A DNA stretch of 64,000 nt. Origin: Pyxidicoccus parkwaysis. GTDB lineage: Bacteria > Myxococcota > Myxococcia > Myxococcales > Myxococcaceae. The position numbers and the translations under genes were made by a program. The notes under the pieces were generated by a model that saw only the letters and a list, made by a program, of their open reading frames with translations, did no database searches and was not told the origin of the DNA. Every line of letters starts with the position of its first letter. The first letter of the stretch is position 1. The stretch covers positions 10,895,001-10,959,000 of the forward strand of contig NZ_CP071090.1 in the NCBI RefSeq assembly GCF_017301735.1, given 5' to 3'. This document shows, in pieces, positions 1 to 8,036 of the stretch.

Positions 1-1091
<1,091 letters not shown>

Positions 1092-1256
1092 CCCCGTTCT
1101 CTTCCATGCCTCCTCACGGGGCGTAAGGGACTCGGGGCCAAGGCCGAGGCTCGAGTGGTGAAAGCCACTCGCCTGGAAGACGCTTCAAATATAGGCACGG
1201 CGAGACTTCACTCGCATGAATTGAAACTTACCCTTTGTATGCACTGTCGCTGATTT
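1092..1256 (+). other. 23S-5S internal transcribed spacer
   Basis: About 165 bases separate the 23S and 5S genes. No tRNA cloverleaf is visible. A perfect 7-bp hairpin lies at 1152-1171 (cgagtgg, a 6-nt loop, ccactcg). It may be part of the processing structure that matures the 23S and 5S rRNAs, but that role is inference. Confidence 0.8.
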
Positions 1257-1372
<116 letters not shown>

Positions 1373-1383
1373 TTCTTTTTGAG

Positions 1384-1423
1384 AACCCCCGTTGCCCTCG
1401 TGGCACCGGGGGTTTTCTTTTTT
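1384..1423 (+). terminator. Rho-independent terminator of the rrn operon
   Basis: A GC-rich stem (aacccccg..., closing with ...gggggtt) encloses a short loop and is followed by a T-rich run (ttttcttttttt-like). It lies about 12 bases after the 5S gene. It is the best-formed intrinsic terminator in the window. Confidence 0.9.
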
Positions 1424-1490
1424 CTGCGTCTGCCTTTGCGCCTCCACGGTCTCGCGTCGGCGGGACCGGTTCGGCGGGCCTGTGCAGCAG

Positions 1491-2459
1491 CTACGGCATG
1501 CGCAGGACCACCTTGCCCACGGTGCCTCGGCCTTCGAGCTGGCGGTGGGCTTCAGCGGCCTCGGCCAGGTCCACGACCAGGCCCGTGCGGACCTGAAGAC
1601 GTCCTTCCGCCAGCTCCGCCCTCAAAGCCTCACGTGCGTGACGCTGCAGTTCCGGCGGGTGATACGTGCGCAGCCAATACGCACTCACCTTCAGGGATTT
1701 CTCATACAGAGACTCCAACTCCACCGGCGGTGGCGCACCACTCGCACTGCCGTAGCTCACCAGGTGCCCGAAGACGGCCAGTGAATCCAGGCTGCTCTGC
1801 CAGGTGTTGGCGCCCACGGAGTCCAGGACGAGGTCCACACCCCGGCCTTCCGTCAGCGTGCGCACCCGCTCGGCGACGTCGCCTTCTTCGTACAGGATGA
1901 CTTCGTCGGCCCCGAGCTCCCTGGCGAGCCGCGCCTTCTCCCGCGTCGACACCGTTCCGAGCACCTTCGCTCCCACGGCCTTCGCGAGCTGTACCGCCAT
2001 GAGCCCCACTCCGCCCGCGGCCGCGTGGATGAGCACGGATTGTCCCACCGACAGTCGCCCCATGGTGTGAATCAGGTGCCACGCCGTCAGCCCCTGCACG
2101 AGGAGCCCGGCGCCTTCTTCGAAGGACACACGCTCGGGGAGCACGAGCAACTCCTTCTCGGGCGCTGTCGTGAGCTCCGCATAGCTCCGCGTCGCCAGCG
2201 CCACCACGCGCCGCCCGAGCCAGGCCGTGTCCACTCCCGGGCCCACGGACTCCACCACTCCGGCTGCTTCGCTCCCGAGGATGCGGGGCAGGGGCACCGC
2301 CGCGTCGTACAAACCGCGCCGGCGCTCGGTGTCGGCGAAGTTCACTCCCGCCGCGTGGACTCGGATGCGCACCTCTCCGGGGCCTGCCACCGGCTCCGGT
2401 ACTTCCTCGAGCCGCAGGACTTCCGGGCCGCCCACCTGGTGATACCGAATGGCTCTCAT
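1491..2459 (-). CDS. Zinc-independent quinone oxidoreductase / medium-chain dehydrogenase
   Basis: The 322-residue protein has the MDR (quinone oxidoreductase, QOR) fold: an N-terminal GroES-like domain starting MRAIRYHQVGGPEVL, and a Rossmann domain with the motif HAAAGGVGLMAVQLAKAVGA. It is expected to reduce quinones or other enones with NADPH in the cytosol. No cysteine-rich structural zinc loop is visible, which favours QOR over zinc alcohol dehydrogenases. The frame is open further upstream, but the ATG at 2459 follows an aggag ribosome site by about 7 bases and begins at the conserved family N-terminus. It stands alone next to the rRNA terminator. The substrate is unknown. Confidence 0.88.
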   Translation of the reverse strand: MRAIRYHQVGGPEVLRLEEVPEPVAGPGEVRIRVHAAGVNFADTERRRGLYDAAVPLPRILGSEAAGVVESVGPGVDTAWLGRRVVALATRSYAELTTAPEKELLVLPERVSFEEGAGLLVQGLTAWHLIHTMGRLSVGQSVLIHAAAGGVGLMAVQLAKAVGAKVLGTVSTREKARLARELGADEVILYEEGDVAERVRTLTEGRGVDLVLDSVGANTWQSSLDSLAVFGHLVSYGSASGAPPPVELESLYEKSLKVSAYWLRTYHPPELQRHAREALRAELAEGRLQVRTGLVVDLAEAAEAHRQLEGRGTVGKVVLRMP

Positions 2460-2745
2460 GCGACGTCTCCTGATGAGGCCCCGTGTGTAACGGCCAACAG
2501 CCGCGCCCGCCCTGCTCGTGTCACACCCGAGGCACGCTCGCGCGACGCGCTCACGCATGGCGACGGCTCTTCCGTGTTTCACACGGCCGACGCCTCGTTG
2601 TCCGCTGAGAGTGTCCGCCTTCCGCTGAGACTGACTCTTCGAAGTGGCGGCATGCGTTTCACATCTGCTGAAGCCACTGTGTGGCTGGTCACGTTGCTCG
2701 CGGCTTGATTGAGTGGCGCTCCCCCGTCACCCAGGAGCCTCTCGA

Positions 2746-3189
2746 ATGAAGCTGCTTCGTCCCTGCCTCGGCGGCCTGTTCGCGGTCGGTCTGTTCTTCG
2801 CCCCCACTGCTTCCGAGGCCGCTGCAGTTCGCGCCTCGCTCGGAGCGAACTACTGGATTGATGAGAGCGCCACCTTCGACTTCACGCTCGGAGTCGAGGG
2901 ACACATCGCGGGCCCGGTCTTCGTCGGCGCGCGCTTCGGTGCGGCACTCATCACGGATGGCAATGACGTCGCCATTCCGCTCGACATCTACCTGCATGCC
3001 AATGTCGCGCGGAGTGTCTACATCCAGGGCCTGGTCGGACCGTGGATTGTCTTCGGCCGCAACGACGAGTTCCGCGCTCACGCCGCCTTCGGATTCGGCC
3101 TGCAGGGCAAGGCGGCCAGCATTGGCGTCGAGGTGGGCTACCTGGACCCGGACCCCATCATCGGCCTGAAGTTGGGCTACAAGTTCTAG
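2746..3189 (+). CDS. Small exported, probably outer-membrane-associated protein
   Basis: The 147-residue product has a clear Sec signal peptide (MKLLRPCLGGLFAVGLFFAP, then ASEAAA as a likely cleavage region). The rest alternates Gly/aromatic and polar residues in short strands (GANYWIDES, VFVGARFGAAL, VEVGYLDPD) and ends in a Tyr-Lys-Phe terminus, typical of small beta-barrel outer-membrane proteins. An aggag motif lies about 9 bases before the ATG at 2746; an in-frame upstream start would carry non-signal residues. No enzyme motif is visible and the specific role is unknown. Confidence 0.78.
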   Translation: MKLLRPCLGGLFAVGLFFAPTASEAAAVRASLGANYWIDESATFDFTLGVEGHIAGPVFVGARFGAALITDGNDVAIPLDIYLHANVARSVYIQGLVGPWIVFGRNDEFRAHAAFGFGLQGKAASIGVEVGYLDPDPIIGLKLGYKF

Positions 3190-3193
3190 CGCC

Positions 3194-3394
3194 TCAGTAG
3201 TGTGGTGGACGCTCCTGCTGCAGGGCGTCCACCAGTCCGGGGTCTCCCGCCAGCTTCCGTTTGAGGAACTCCACCTCCGCCTTCAGCGCGTCGATGGTCT
3301 TCTGCTGGTCGTACAGCACGTCGCTCAACTCCTGCAGCAGGTCCTGCTGCTGCATGTAGCGGAGCTCGAGCTCGGCAATGCGCTTCTCGTCCAT
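3194..3394 (-). CDS. slyX: SlyX family protein
   Basis: A 66-residue, almost wholly helical coiled-coil protein (ELRYMQQQDLLQELSDVLYD, then heptad-like repeats) that ends in PPHY, the hallmark terminus of the SlyX family. SlyX is a widespread small cytosolic protein of unknown molecular function, first noted next to slyD in enterobacteria. It is convergent with the 2746 gene, with only 4 bases between stop codons, so its 3' end holds the hairpin at 3203-3234. Family assignment is firm; function is not known. Confidence 0.88.
   Translation of the reverse strand: MDEKRIAELELRYMQQQDLLQELSDVLYDQQKTIDALKAEVEFLKRKLAGDPGLVDALQQERPPHY
3203..3234. terminator. Near-perfect hairpin at a convergent gene end
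   Basis: A 10-bp perfect inverted repeat (tggtggacgc / gcgtccacca) encloses a further 4-bp stem (cctg ctg cagg). It lies 14 bases after the stop codon of the exported-protein gene and inside the last codons of slyX. There is no T-run, so a terminator role is inferred from position and stability only. Confidence 0.45.
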
Positions 3395-3460
3395 GGGTGG
3401 CTACCCTTAACCCAAAAGAGGCCCGTGGCGTCGCCGTCCCGACGCCCTTCTGTCCGTGCC

Positions 3461-3760
3461 ATGAACGTCCAGGAATACATCCAGCGCTCCCGAGACCTCC
3501 TCGCCCGGGGACAACCCGAGCTGGCGGAGTCCGCTCTCAGTGATGCCATCGACGCGGCCGTCGCCGCCGAGGACATCGTCCTTCTCACCCAGGCACGCTT
3601 CGCCCTCGGGGAGATGCTCTTCCAGCAGGGACGCGACGACGAGGCGCTCCCCTACCTGCAGGCCGTCGTCCGCACCGAGCGCGTGGACGGCTCCGTCGAC
3701 AACGAGGTGAAGTCCTCCGCGCGAATGCTCCGACAGATTCGCGGCGTCGAGCCCCGCTGA
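3461..3760 (+). CDS. Small TPR-like helical protein
   Basis: A 99-residue all-helical protein, MNVQEYIQRSRDLLARGQPE..., with two helix-turn-helix TPR-like units (residues about 4-30 and 36-70; the motif ARFALGEMLFQQGRDDEALP fits the TPR consensus). TPRs mediate protein-protein contacts; the partner is unknown. It is divergent from slyX with a 66-base gap. The ATG at 3461 is the first start giving a clean TPR N-terminus; the frame upstream is antisense to slyX and is not coding. No signal peptide is seen, so the protein is probably cytosolic. Confidence 0.75.
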   Translation: MNVQEYIQRSRDLLARGQPELAESALSDAIDAAVAAEDIVLLTQARFALGEMLFQQGRDDEALPYLQAVVRTERVDGSVDNEVKSSARMLRQIRGVEPR

Positions 3761-3909
3761 CCTCTGTTCATCCTCGTCGCGCATCGGCTTCATCGCATCC
3801 ACGCTGTCACCCGACCCGGGGCCATGTCTCGCGGGCCGCCGCGCAACTGGCGACCCTACGACTCTGGCCTCGTATCGCACGAGCGAGCACCGGACTGGCG
3901 CACCGTGTC

Positions 3910-4824
3910 TCACGGGATGCTGCACGACTGGCGGATGAGGTCCATCTGGCCCGAGAAGCGCCGCTCCAGGTCCATGCGCGTGAGCCTCGCGTCGTTGATG
4001 CGCCGCTGTTCGAGCTGCATCGCGCACAGGGCCGCCAGCGCCCTCGGGTCGTTCAAGTCCAGCCGGTCCGCGTCCCGCAGCGACTCCTCTGCCGCCTCGG
4101 TCTTCCCCAGCCGGTACAGCGCGAGCCCCAGCTCGAAGTAGCCGGCGCTCAGCTTCGGGTCCTCCTCCACCGCCTTGCGGAAGAGCTGCACCGCCTCCGC
4201 GTCCCGCCCCTCGCGCGTCCACACACGGCCCTGCTCCACCAGCAGCCGGGCCCGGGGAATCCGACCTTCGAGCCCTCTCAGCACGGACATCGCCTCGTCC
4301 CCGTGCTTCGCCACGCTCAGCAGCCTCACGTAGCGCAGGCCAATCACCGGGTCTGACGGTGCCTTGCCGTAGGCATGCTTCATGGACTCGGCTGCTCCCG
4401 CGAAGTCGCCGTTCTTCTCCTGCAGGTCGGCCCTCAACAGGTCCGGCCTCGCATCTTGTGGCGCCACCTGCGACGCGCGCTCCAGCGAGGTGCTCACGCA
4501 CCGCTCCATCCGCTCCACGTCGCAGATGCGCGCGAGCAGCAACTGCGTCTCCATCGAACGTGGGTCCCTCCGCTCCGCCTCCTGCGCGAGCTCGTGGGCC
4601 TCCGCCGGGGCGGCTCCGTCCAGTAGCAGCTCCGCGGCCTCGCGCAGGTCGGCGGGCGTGGCCTTCGGGTGCTGCCGCAACGGCATCAGGAAGTGCACCC
4701 GCTCCTCCGCCGTCGTCGCAACGCGAGCGATGGCCAGCTCCTGCTCGGGCATGTTCCGCGGCAGGAAGAGGGGAACGAGGTGGATGAGCAGCGCGACGCC
4801 GCAGATGGCCAGGAGCCTCTTCAT
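3910..4824 (-). CDS. Membrane-anchored TPR protein
   Basis: About 304 residues: an N-terminal membrane segment (MKRLLAICGVALLIHLVPLF), then a string of TPR helices over residues about 40-300, with consensus stretches such as LGLALYRLGKTEAAEESLRD. It is probably an inner-membrane-anchored scaffold facing the periplasm. It follows the DUF2007-type gene (4962-5306) on the same strand at about 137 bases. The start is uncertain: an in-frame GTG about 24 codons upstream has a better purine-rich ribosome site (gagaggga), whereas the ATG at 4824 has agggg directly abutting. No enzymatic motif is present; TPR identity is sure, role unknown. Confidence 0.78.
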   Translation of the reverse strand: MKRLLAICGVALLIHLVPLFLPRNMPEQELAIARVATTAEERVHFLMPLRQHPKATPADLREAAELLLDGAAPAEAHELAQEAERRDPRSMETQLLLARICDVERMERCVSTSLERASQVAPQDARPDLLRADLQEKNGDFAGAAESMKHAYGKAPSDPVIGLRYVRLLSVAKHGDEAMSVLRGLEGRIPRARLLVEQGRVWTREGRDAEAVQLFRKAVEEDPKLSAGYFELGLALYRLGKTEAAEESLRDADRLDLNDPRALAALCAMQLEQRRINDARLTRMDLERRFSGQMDLIRQSCSIP

Positions 4825-4961
4825 CCCCTGGTCCAGCCTGCGCCGGTGCCGCTCCCCGGACTCGCGCGCGTCTGCTCCTGCCGTCACCGACTCCCTCTCT
4901 TCCAGCCCCACTCCATGCCTCCCGAAGAGGACGCCGCCACCGCTTCGCGGGTGTGCCCTGT

Positions 4962-5306
4962 CTACACTGCCCGGAGCCGCGGGCGCAGCCCCGAGGGCAG
5001 CTCCAGGCCACAGCTCCAGCACAGGTCGAAGTTGCCCGGGTTCTCTTCCCGACACCTCGGGCACTCCACGGAGCGCTCCGCTGCCTCCTGGTTCTCCCGC
5101 AGCTCCGCGAGCAGGCTTCGCGCCTGCTCCACCTCGCCCGGAAAGAGCCACAGCTCGACCCACGTCTCTCCGCTCGGAATTTCTCCACTGAGCGGAGCGA
5201 GCGACTCGCCGCGCACCTCCACGGACACGCCCGCGGCTTCCAGCGCTCCCGCCAGCAGCCGTGCTTCTCCCACCGTGCGATGCACGGAGAACTGCACGCG
5301 CTTCAT
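4962..5306 (-). CDS. DUF2007-like protein with C-terminal zinc ribbon
   Basis: A 114-residue protein. The N-terminal 70 residues (SVHRTVGEARLLAGALEAAG, then VELWLFPGEVEQARSLLAEL) match the DUF2007 / PII-like signal-transducing fold. The C-terminus has a CxxC...CxxC zinc ribbon (CPRCREENPGNFDLCWSCG). The ATG at 5306 has gagaggggg immediately upstream. It lies upstream of the TPR gene in the same direction. Function in signalling is proposed for the family from structure only. Confidence 0.75.
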   Translation of the reverse strand: MKRVQFSVHRTVGEARLLAGALEAAGVSVEVRGESLAPLSGEIPSGETWVELWLFPGEVEQARSLLAELRENQEAAERSVECPRCREENPGNFDLCWSCGLELPSGLRPRLRAV

Positions 5307-5398
5307 CCCCCTCTCTTCACAGAAGAACGCACACCCGGCAACCCCACCTGGACCTACGTCCAGCCGAGGCTGCCAGGCGGGCTGCGGCGCTCGCCTGC

Positions 5399-5815
5399 CT
5401 ACTCCTCTTCGCGCAGCTCGTGCGGCCACACCACATGCGCGTGCCGGGGGGCTCGCGCGTGGAGCTCCTGCGTCAGCAGCGCGTCCATCTCCACGAGCAG
5501 CGCGTCGTACACGGGGCCCGCTCCGTGCGCGGGGAGCCCGTGCGTTGCCAGGCGCACGCGGGGCGTCTCCTCGTCCTCGAAGGCGAGCGTGACGGCCAGT
5601 CCATTGGGCCCGCCCGCTCGGGGCAGCAGCACCGCGGGCGCGGGCTCACGTGCGGCCGCTTCCAGCAACGGGCCCAGCTTCAGGACCTCGTCGTCCGTCA
5701 GGGCGCGCTCGGTCACCACCTCGCCCTGCTCCAGCACCTTCAGCAGCTTCAGCCCTTCCACGCGCAGCGCCTGCGCGCCCGTGTTGGTCCGCCCACTGCG
5801 TTCATAGGTCACCAT
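5399..5815 (-). CDS. Hypothetical cytosolic protein
   Basis: 138 residues with no signal peptide or membrane segment and no family I can name. It has a helical N-terminal half (LRVEGLKLLKVLEQGEVVTE), a Pro-rich middle and a C-terminal half ending HVVWPHELREEE. It sits 92 bases upstream of the DUF2007-type gene on the same strand, so the three leftward genes may be one transcript. The start at ATG 5815 has only a weak tgagg ribosome site. A strong gaggaggtg lies 17 bases upstream inside a possible 24-codon leader frame. Base composition is like the neighbours. Confidence 0.62.
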   Translation of the reverse strand: MVTYERSGRTNTGAQALRVEGLKLLKVLEQGEVVTERALTDDEVLKLGPLLEAAAREPAPAVLLPRAGGPNGLAVTLAFEDEETPRVRLATHGLPAHGAGPVYDALLVEMDALLTQELHARAPRHAHVVWPHELREEE

Positions 5816-6025
5816 CCTCACGCGTCCATCACCTCCTCGGGCACGAGGTAGGCACCGTGGCTCGCGGTGGCATCCCGGCCCGCCTTCGTCATGCCGCGCA
5901 CATGCCAGCCGGTCGTGCGTTTCCCGACAGCGCGCGGGCCCTCCGGCCGAGTGTCCTCGAAGGGGCTGCTTCCTAGTTTGCGGCCCTCCCCTGGCACTCT
6001 CGCCAGGGGCTCCCGAGGTAGGTCC

Positions 6026-6268
6026 ATGAGCAAGGACAGCAGCGGCAAGACCCCCAGCTCCAACGATCAGCGCTCCGACACGAAGAACCCCAACAACCCC
6101 GCGCACAAGCACGCGCAGGACAACCGCTCCAACCAGATGAACCCGAACAAGCACTCGGGCAACTCGTCTGACAGCAGCGGCTCCGGTTCCACCACGCCGG
6201 GCCAGGGCGGCAACTGGAACAAGGACCAGCAGGGCAGCAACTGGAACAACACCAAGAAGGGCAGCTGA
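6026..6268 (+). CDS. Small Asn/Ser/Gly-rich hydrophilic protein
   Basis: An 80-residue low-complexity, highly hydrophilic protein rich in Asn, Ser, Gly, Lys and Gln (for example HSGNSSDSSGSGSTTPGQGG, then NWN repeats). It has no hydrophobic core and no signal peptide, so it is probably disordered. Composition recalls hydrophilins and stress-desiccation proteins, but no motif proves that. The ATG at 6026 follows gaggtaggtcc. It is convergent with the lipoprotein gene ending at 6424, and two hairpins lie between them. The codon choice is GC-rich and normal for the window, which supports real coding. Confidence 0.65.
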   Translation: MSKDSSGKTPSSNDQRSDTKNPNNPAHKHAQDNRSNQMNPNKHSGNSSDSSGSGSTTPGQGGNWNKDQQGSNWNNTKKGS

Positions 6269-6312
6269 GCTTTAGCGCTCGCGCCTTCGCGGTGAAGTGA
6301 TTCGCAGTCCAT

Positions 6313-6394
6313 CCAGGACCCGGGAGGTCGGCCCAGGTCCTGGCTTGCTGGCGCGGTGGGGCTCGCGGCGCTCCCTGCCGCGCTCACCGCGCCA
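6313..6394. terminator. Two tandem hairpins between convergent genes
   Basis: First hairpin: ccaggacc at 6313-6320 and ggtcctgg at 6336-6343 (perfect 8 bp). Second: tggcgcggtg at 6349-6358 and caccgcgcca at 6385-6394 (perfect 10 bp), with an inner 6-bp stem cgcggc/gccgcg. They lie between the convergent 6026 and 6424 genes. T-runs are weak (gtgttt), so a bidirectional terminator is inferred. Confidence 0.5.
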
Positions 6395-6423
6395 GCGTGT
6401 TTGCTCTCAGCGTGCGTCGCGGC

Positions 6424-7263
6424 TCACCGGGAGCGGGGGCTGCACTCGCCCTCGCCGCGGTAGTGGCCCACCGTCCGCACCAGCGCCGTGACGAAGTCGC
6501 GCAGGTTGCGCACGTGGCCCACGCCGCCCGTGCCGTACTGGTCCGACGGCAGCTCCGTCAGGTCCACCGCGGCCAACTCCTCCAGCGTGATGTCCCCGTC
6601 CGCGCCCACGATGCCCAGCTTGTCCGCGTCGGCCAGCGCGTTGAAGCGCATCTTCGCGCTCGGCGACTGGAGGTCGTCGAAGAAGAGGTGGTCGCCGTGG
6701 ATGGTGAGCTCCACCTTCTCTTCACCACCGTCCGGCACCGTCACGCCCGCGCCGAGGTCCTCGTTCTCACAGTGCTCGTAGATGGTGTCCGTGGGGAAGC
6801 CCCAGGCGAAGTGCTTCGTCACCGTGCCCTTCGTCGCCGTGCCCTCCACGAAGACGGAGTAGCCCTGCGACTTCATCATCGTCACGTCCTGCGCGTCCGC
6901 ATTGCCGGCTTCCGCCTCGGGCCACGGCGCAATCGCATAGCTGACGTGGTCCCACTCCTTCGCGGGCAAATCGCTGAAGGTCTCCACCACCACCGGCCCG
7001 GGCTTGTGCACGTCGAACACCTTCGACTTGCCCTGCGTCGCGGCTGTCTCCTCGTGCGTGGCCACCGTCACCTCGCCGAGCATGACGAGGAACTTGTCGT
7101 ACTTCACCGTCCAGCCGTCCACGAAGCCGGCCCCGCCGTTGGTGGACGCGGGAATCTGCTTCTCGATGTAGTCCTCTCCGTACGTGGTGAAGGTGACGGT
7201 GCCCTTGCCCTCGCCACACGCGGCCAGCCCGAGGAACGACAGCCCCAGAATCCACTTCTTCAT
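6424..7263 (-). CDS. Secreted lipoprotein of a TonB-receptor cluster (A)
   Basis: 279 residues with a lipoprotein signal (MKKWILGLSFLGLAACGEGK; lipobox LAAC). The mature part is beta-rich with a possible metal or calcium loop near the C-terminus (GADGDITLEEL, EF-hand-like). It has no recognised enzyme motif. Its ATG overlaps the stop of the preceding lipoprotein gene by ATGA, so the two are translationally coupled. The cluster order is His-rich membrane protein, TonB receptor, lipoprotein B, lipoprotein A. A surface or periplasmic ligand-binding role beside the receptor is inference. Confidence 0.75.
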   Translation of the reverse strand: MKKWILGLSFLGLAACGEGKGTVTFTTYGEDYIEKQIPASTNGGAGFVDGWTVKYDKFLVMLGEVTVATHEETAATQGKSKVFDVHKPGPVVVETFSDLPAKEWDHVSYAIAPWPEAEAGNADAQDVTMMKSQGYSVFVEGTATKGTVTKHFAWGFPTDTIYEHCENEDLGAGVTVPDGGEEKVELTIHGDHLFFDDLQSPSAKMRFNALADADKLGIVGADGDITLEELAAVDLTELPSDQYGTGGVGHVRNLRDFVTALVRTVGHYRGEGECSPRSR

Positions 7264-8036
7264 TGCGCGGCTCCTTCTTCCCACGTCACGACGTAGGAGG
7301 TGGTGTCTTCCACGCCGCGCACCAGCGCGTTCCGAGCCTGGCTGTCAGCGGGGAAGGTGTAGATGCCATCCGCGTCCGGGTCGGTCGCGGTTGCGAAGTC
7401 GATGCGGCCCAGCCACGTCCCGAGGTCCACCGCGATGCGGACCCGGCCCGCCTCCATTCCGAGGGACTTCTCGAAGCGTACACCGGCCACCGGCGCGGGC
7501 AGGTCCGCCACCGCGTCGAAGCGCACCGTGCCTCCATCCGCGTTGCGCGCCGTACCCTTCAGCCGCACCGCGTGGCCTCCGAGCACGCCCGTCGCATCCG
7601 TCGAGGCCGTGGGCGCGGCGAGCGTCACTTCCAGCGAGCCGTACTCGCCCGTCACCGCGCTCGCGTCTCCGAGCGGTGCTCCTGTCAGCAGGTTCACAGT
7701 GCTGACGGTCAGCACCTCGCCCAGCGCGTCTCCCGCCACGTAGTGACCGGGGTGCGCCTGCGCCGTGCCGCCAATGAGCGAGTACCAGTCGAAGTTGAAG
7801 CGAGGCGCGCGCTGGGAGAGCAGCACGCGGCCGTTGAAGAAACGCACCGGGCCGATGGAGACGTGCGCGGACTCCAGCGTCACCGTCCAGCCCTTCTCGT
7901 TGGCCGTGGTGGGAATCGTGGCGGCGACTTCGACGGGGAAGGTGCGGCGCTCCGCTTCACTGCCACAGCCGCTCAGGGCCAGGGACGACGCGGCGGCCAG
8001 CGCGAGCGCGCCCGTCAGGACGTGTCTGCGATTCAC
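7260..8036 (-). CDS. Secreted lipoprotein of a TonB-receptor cluster (B)
   Basis: 258 residues with a twin-Arg-like start (MNRRHVLTGALALAAASSLA) and a lipobox LSGC, so it is a lipidated protein. The mature domain is predicted mostly beta, with two features that suggest metal contact: AHPGHYVAGD near residue 93 and the acidic Gly loop DPDADGIYTF near residue 228. The start overlaps the end of the TonB-dependent receptor gene (8033-8036, ATGA) and its own stop overlaps the next lipoprotein start. It is probably a partner of the receptor. The exact ligand is unknown. Confidence 0.75.
   Translation of the reverse strand: MNRRHVLTGALALAAASSLALSGCGSEAERRTFPVEVAATIPTTANEKGWTVTLESAHVSIGPVRFFNGRVLLSQRAPRFNFDWYSLIGGTAQAHPGHYVAGDALGEVLTVSTVNLLTGAPLGDASAVTGEYGSLEVTLAAPTASTDATGVLGGHAVRLKGTARNADGGTVRFDAVADLPAPVAGVRFEKSLGMEAGRVRIAVDLGTWLGRIDFATATDPDADGIYTFPADSQARNALVRGVEDTTSYVVTWEEGAAQ

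Noticed and set aside
3407-5188. Minus-strand frame of about 590 codons covering several small genes
   Set aside because: Overlaps the TPR and DUF2007-type genes in another frame; Arg/Ala/Gly-rich with no domain.
5818-5892. 24-codon minus-strand frame upstream of the gene at 5399-5815
   Set aside because: A strong gaggaggtg lies inside it and it could be a leader peptide, but it has no ribosome site of its own and no conservation data; not called.
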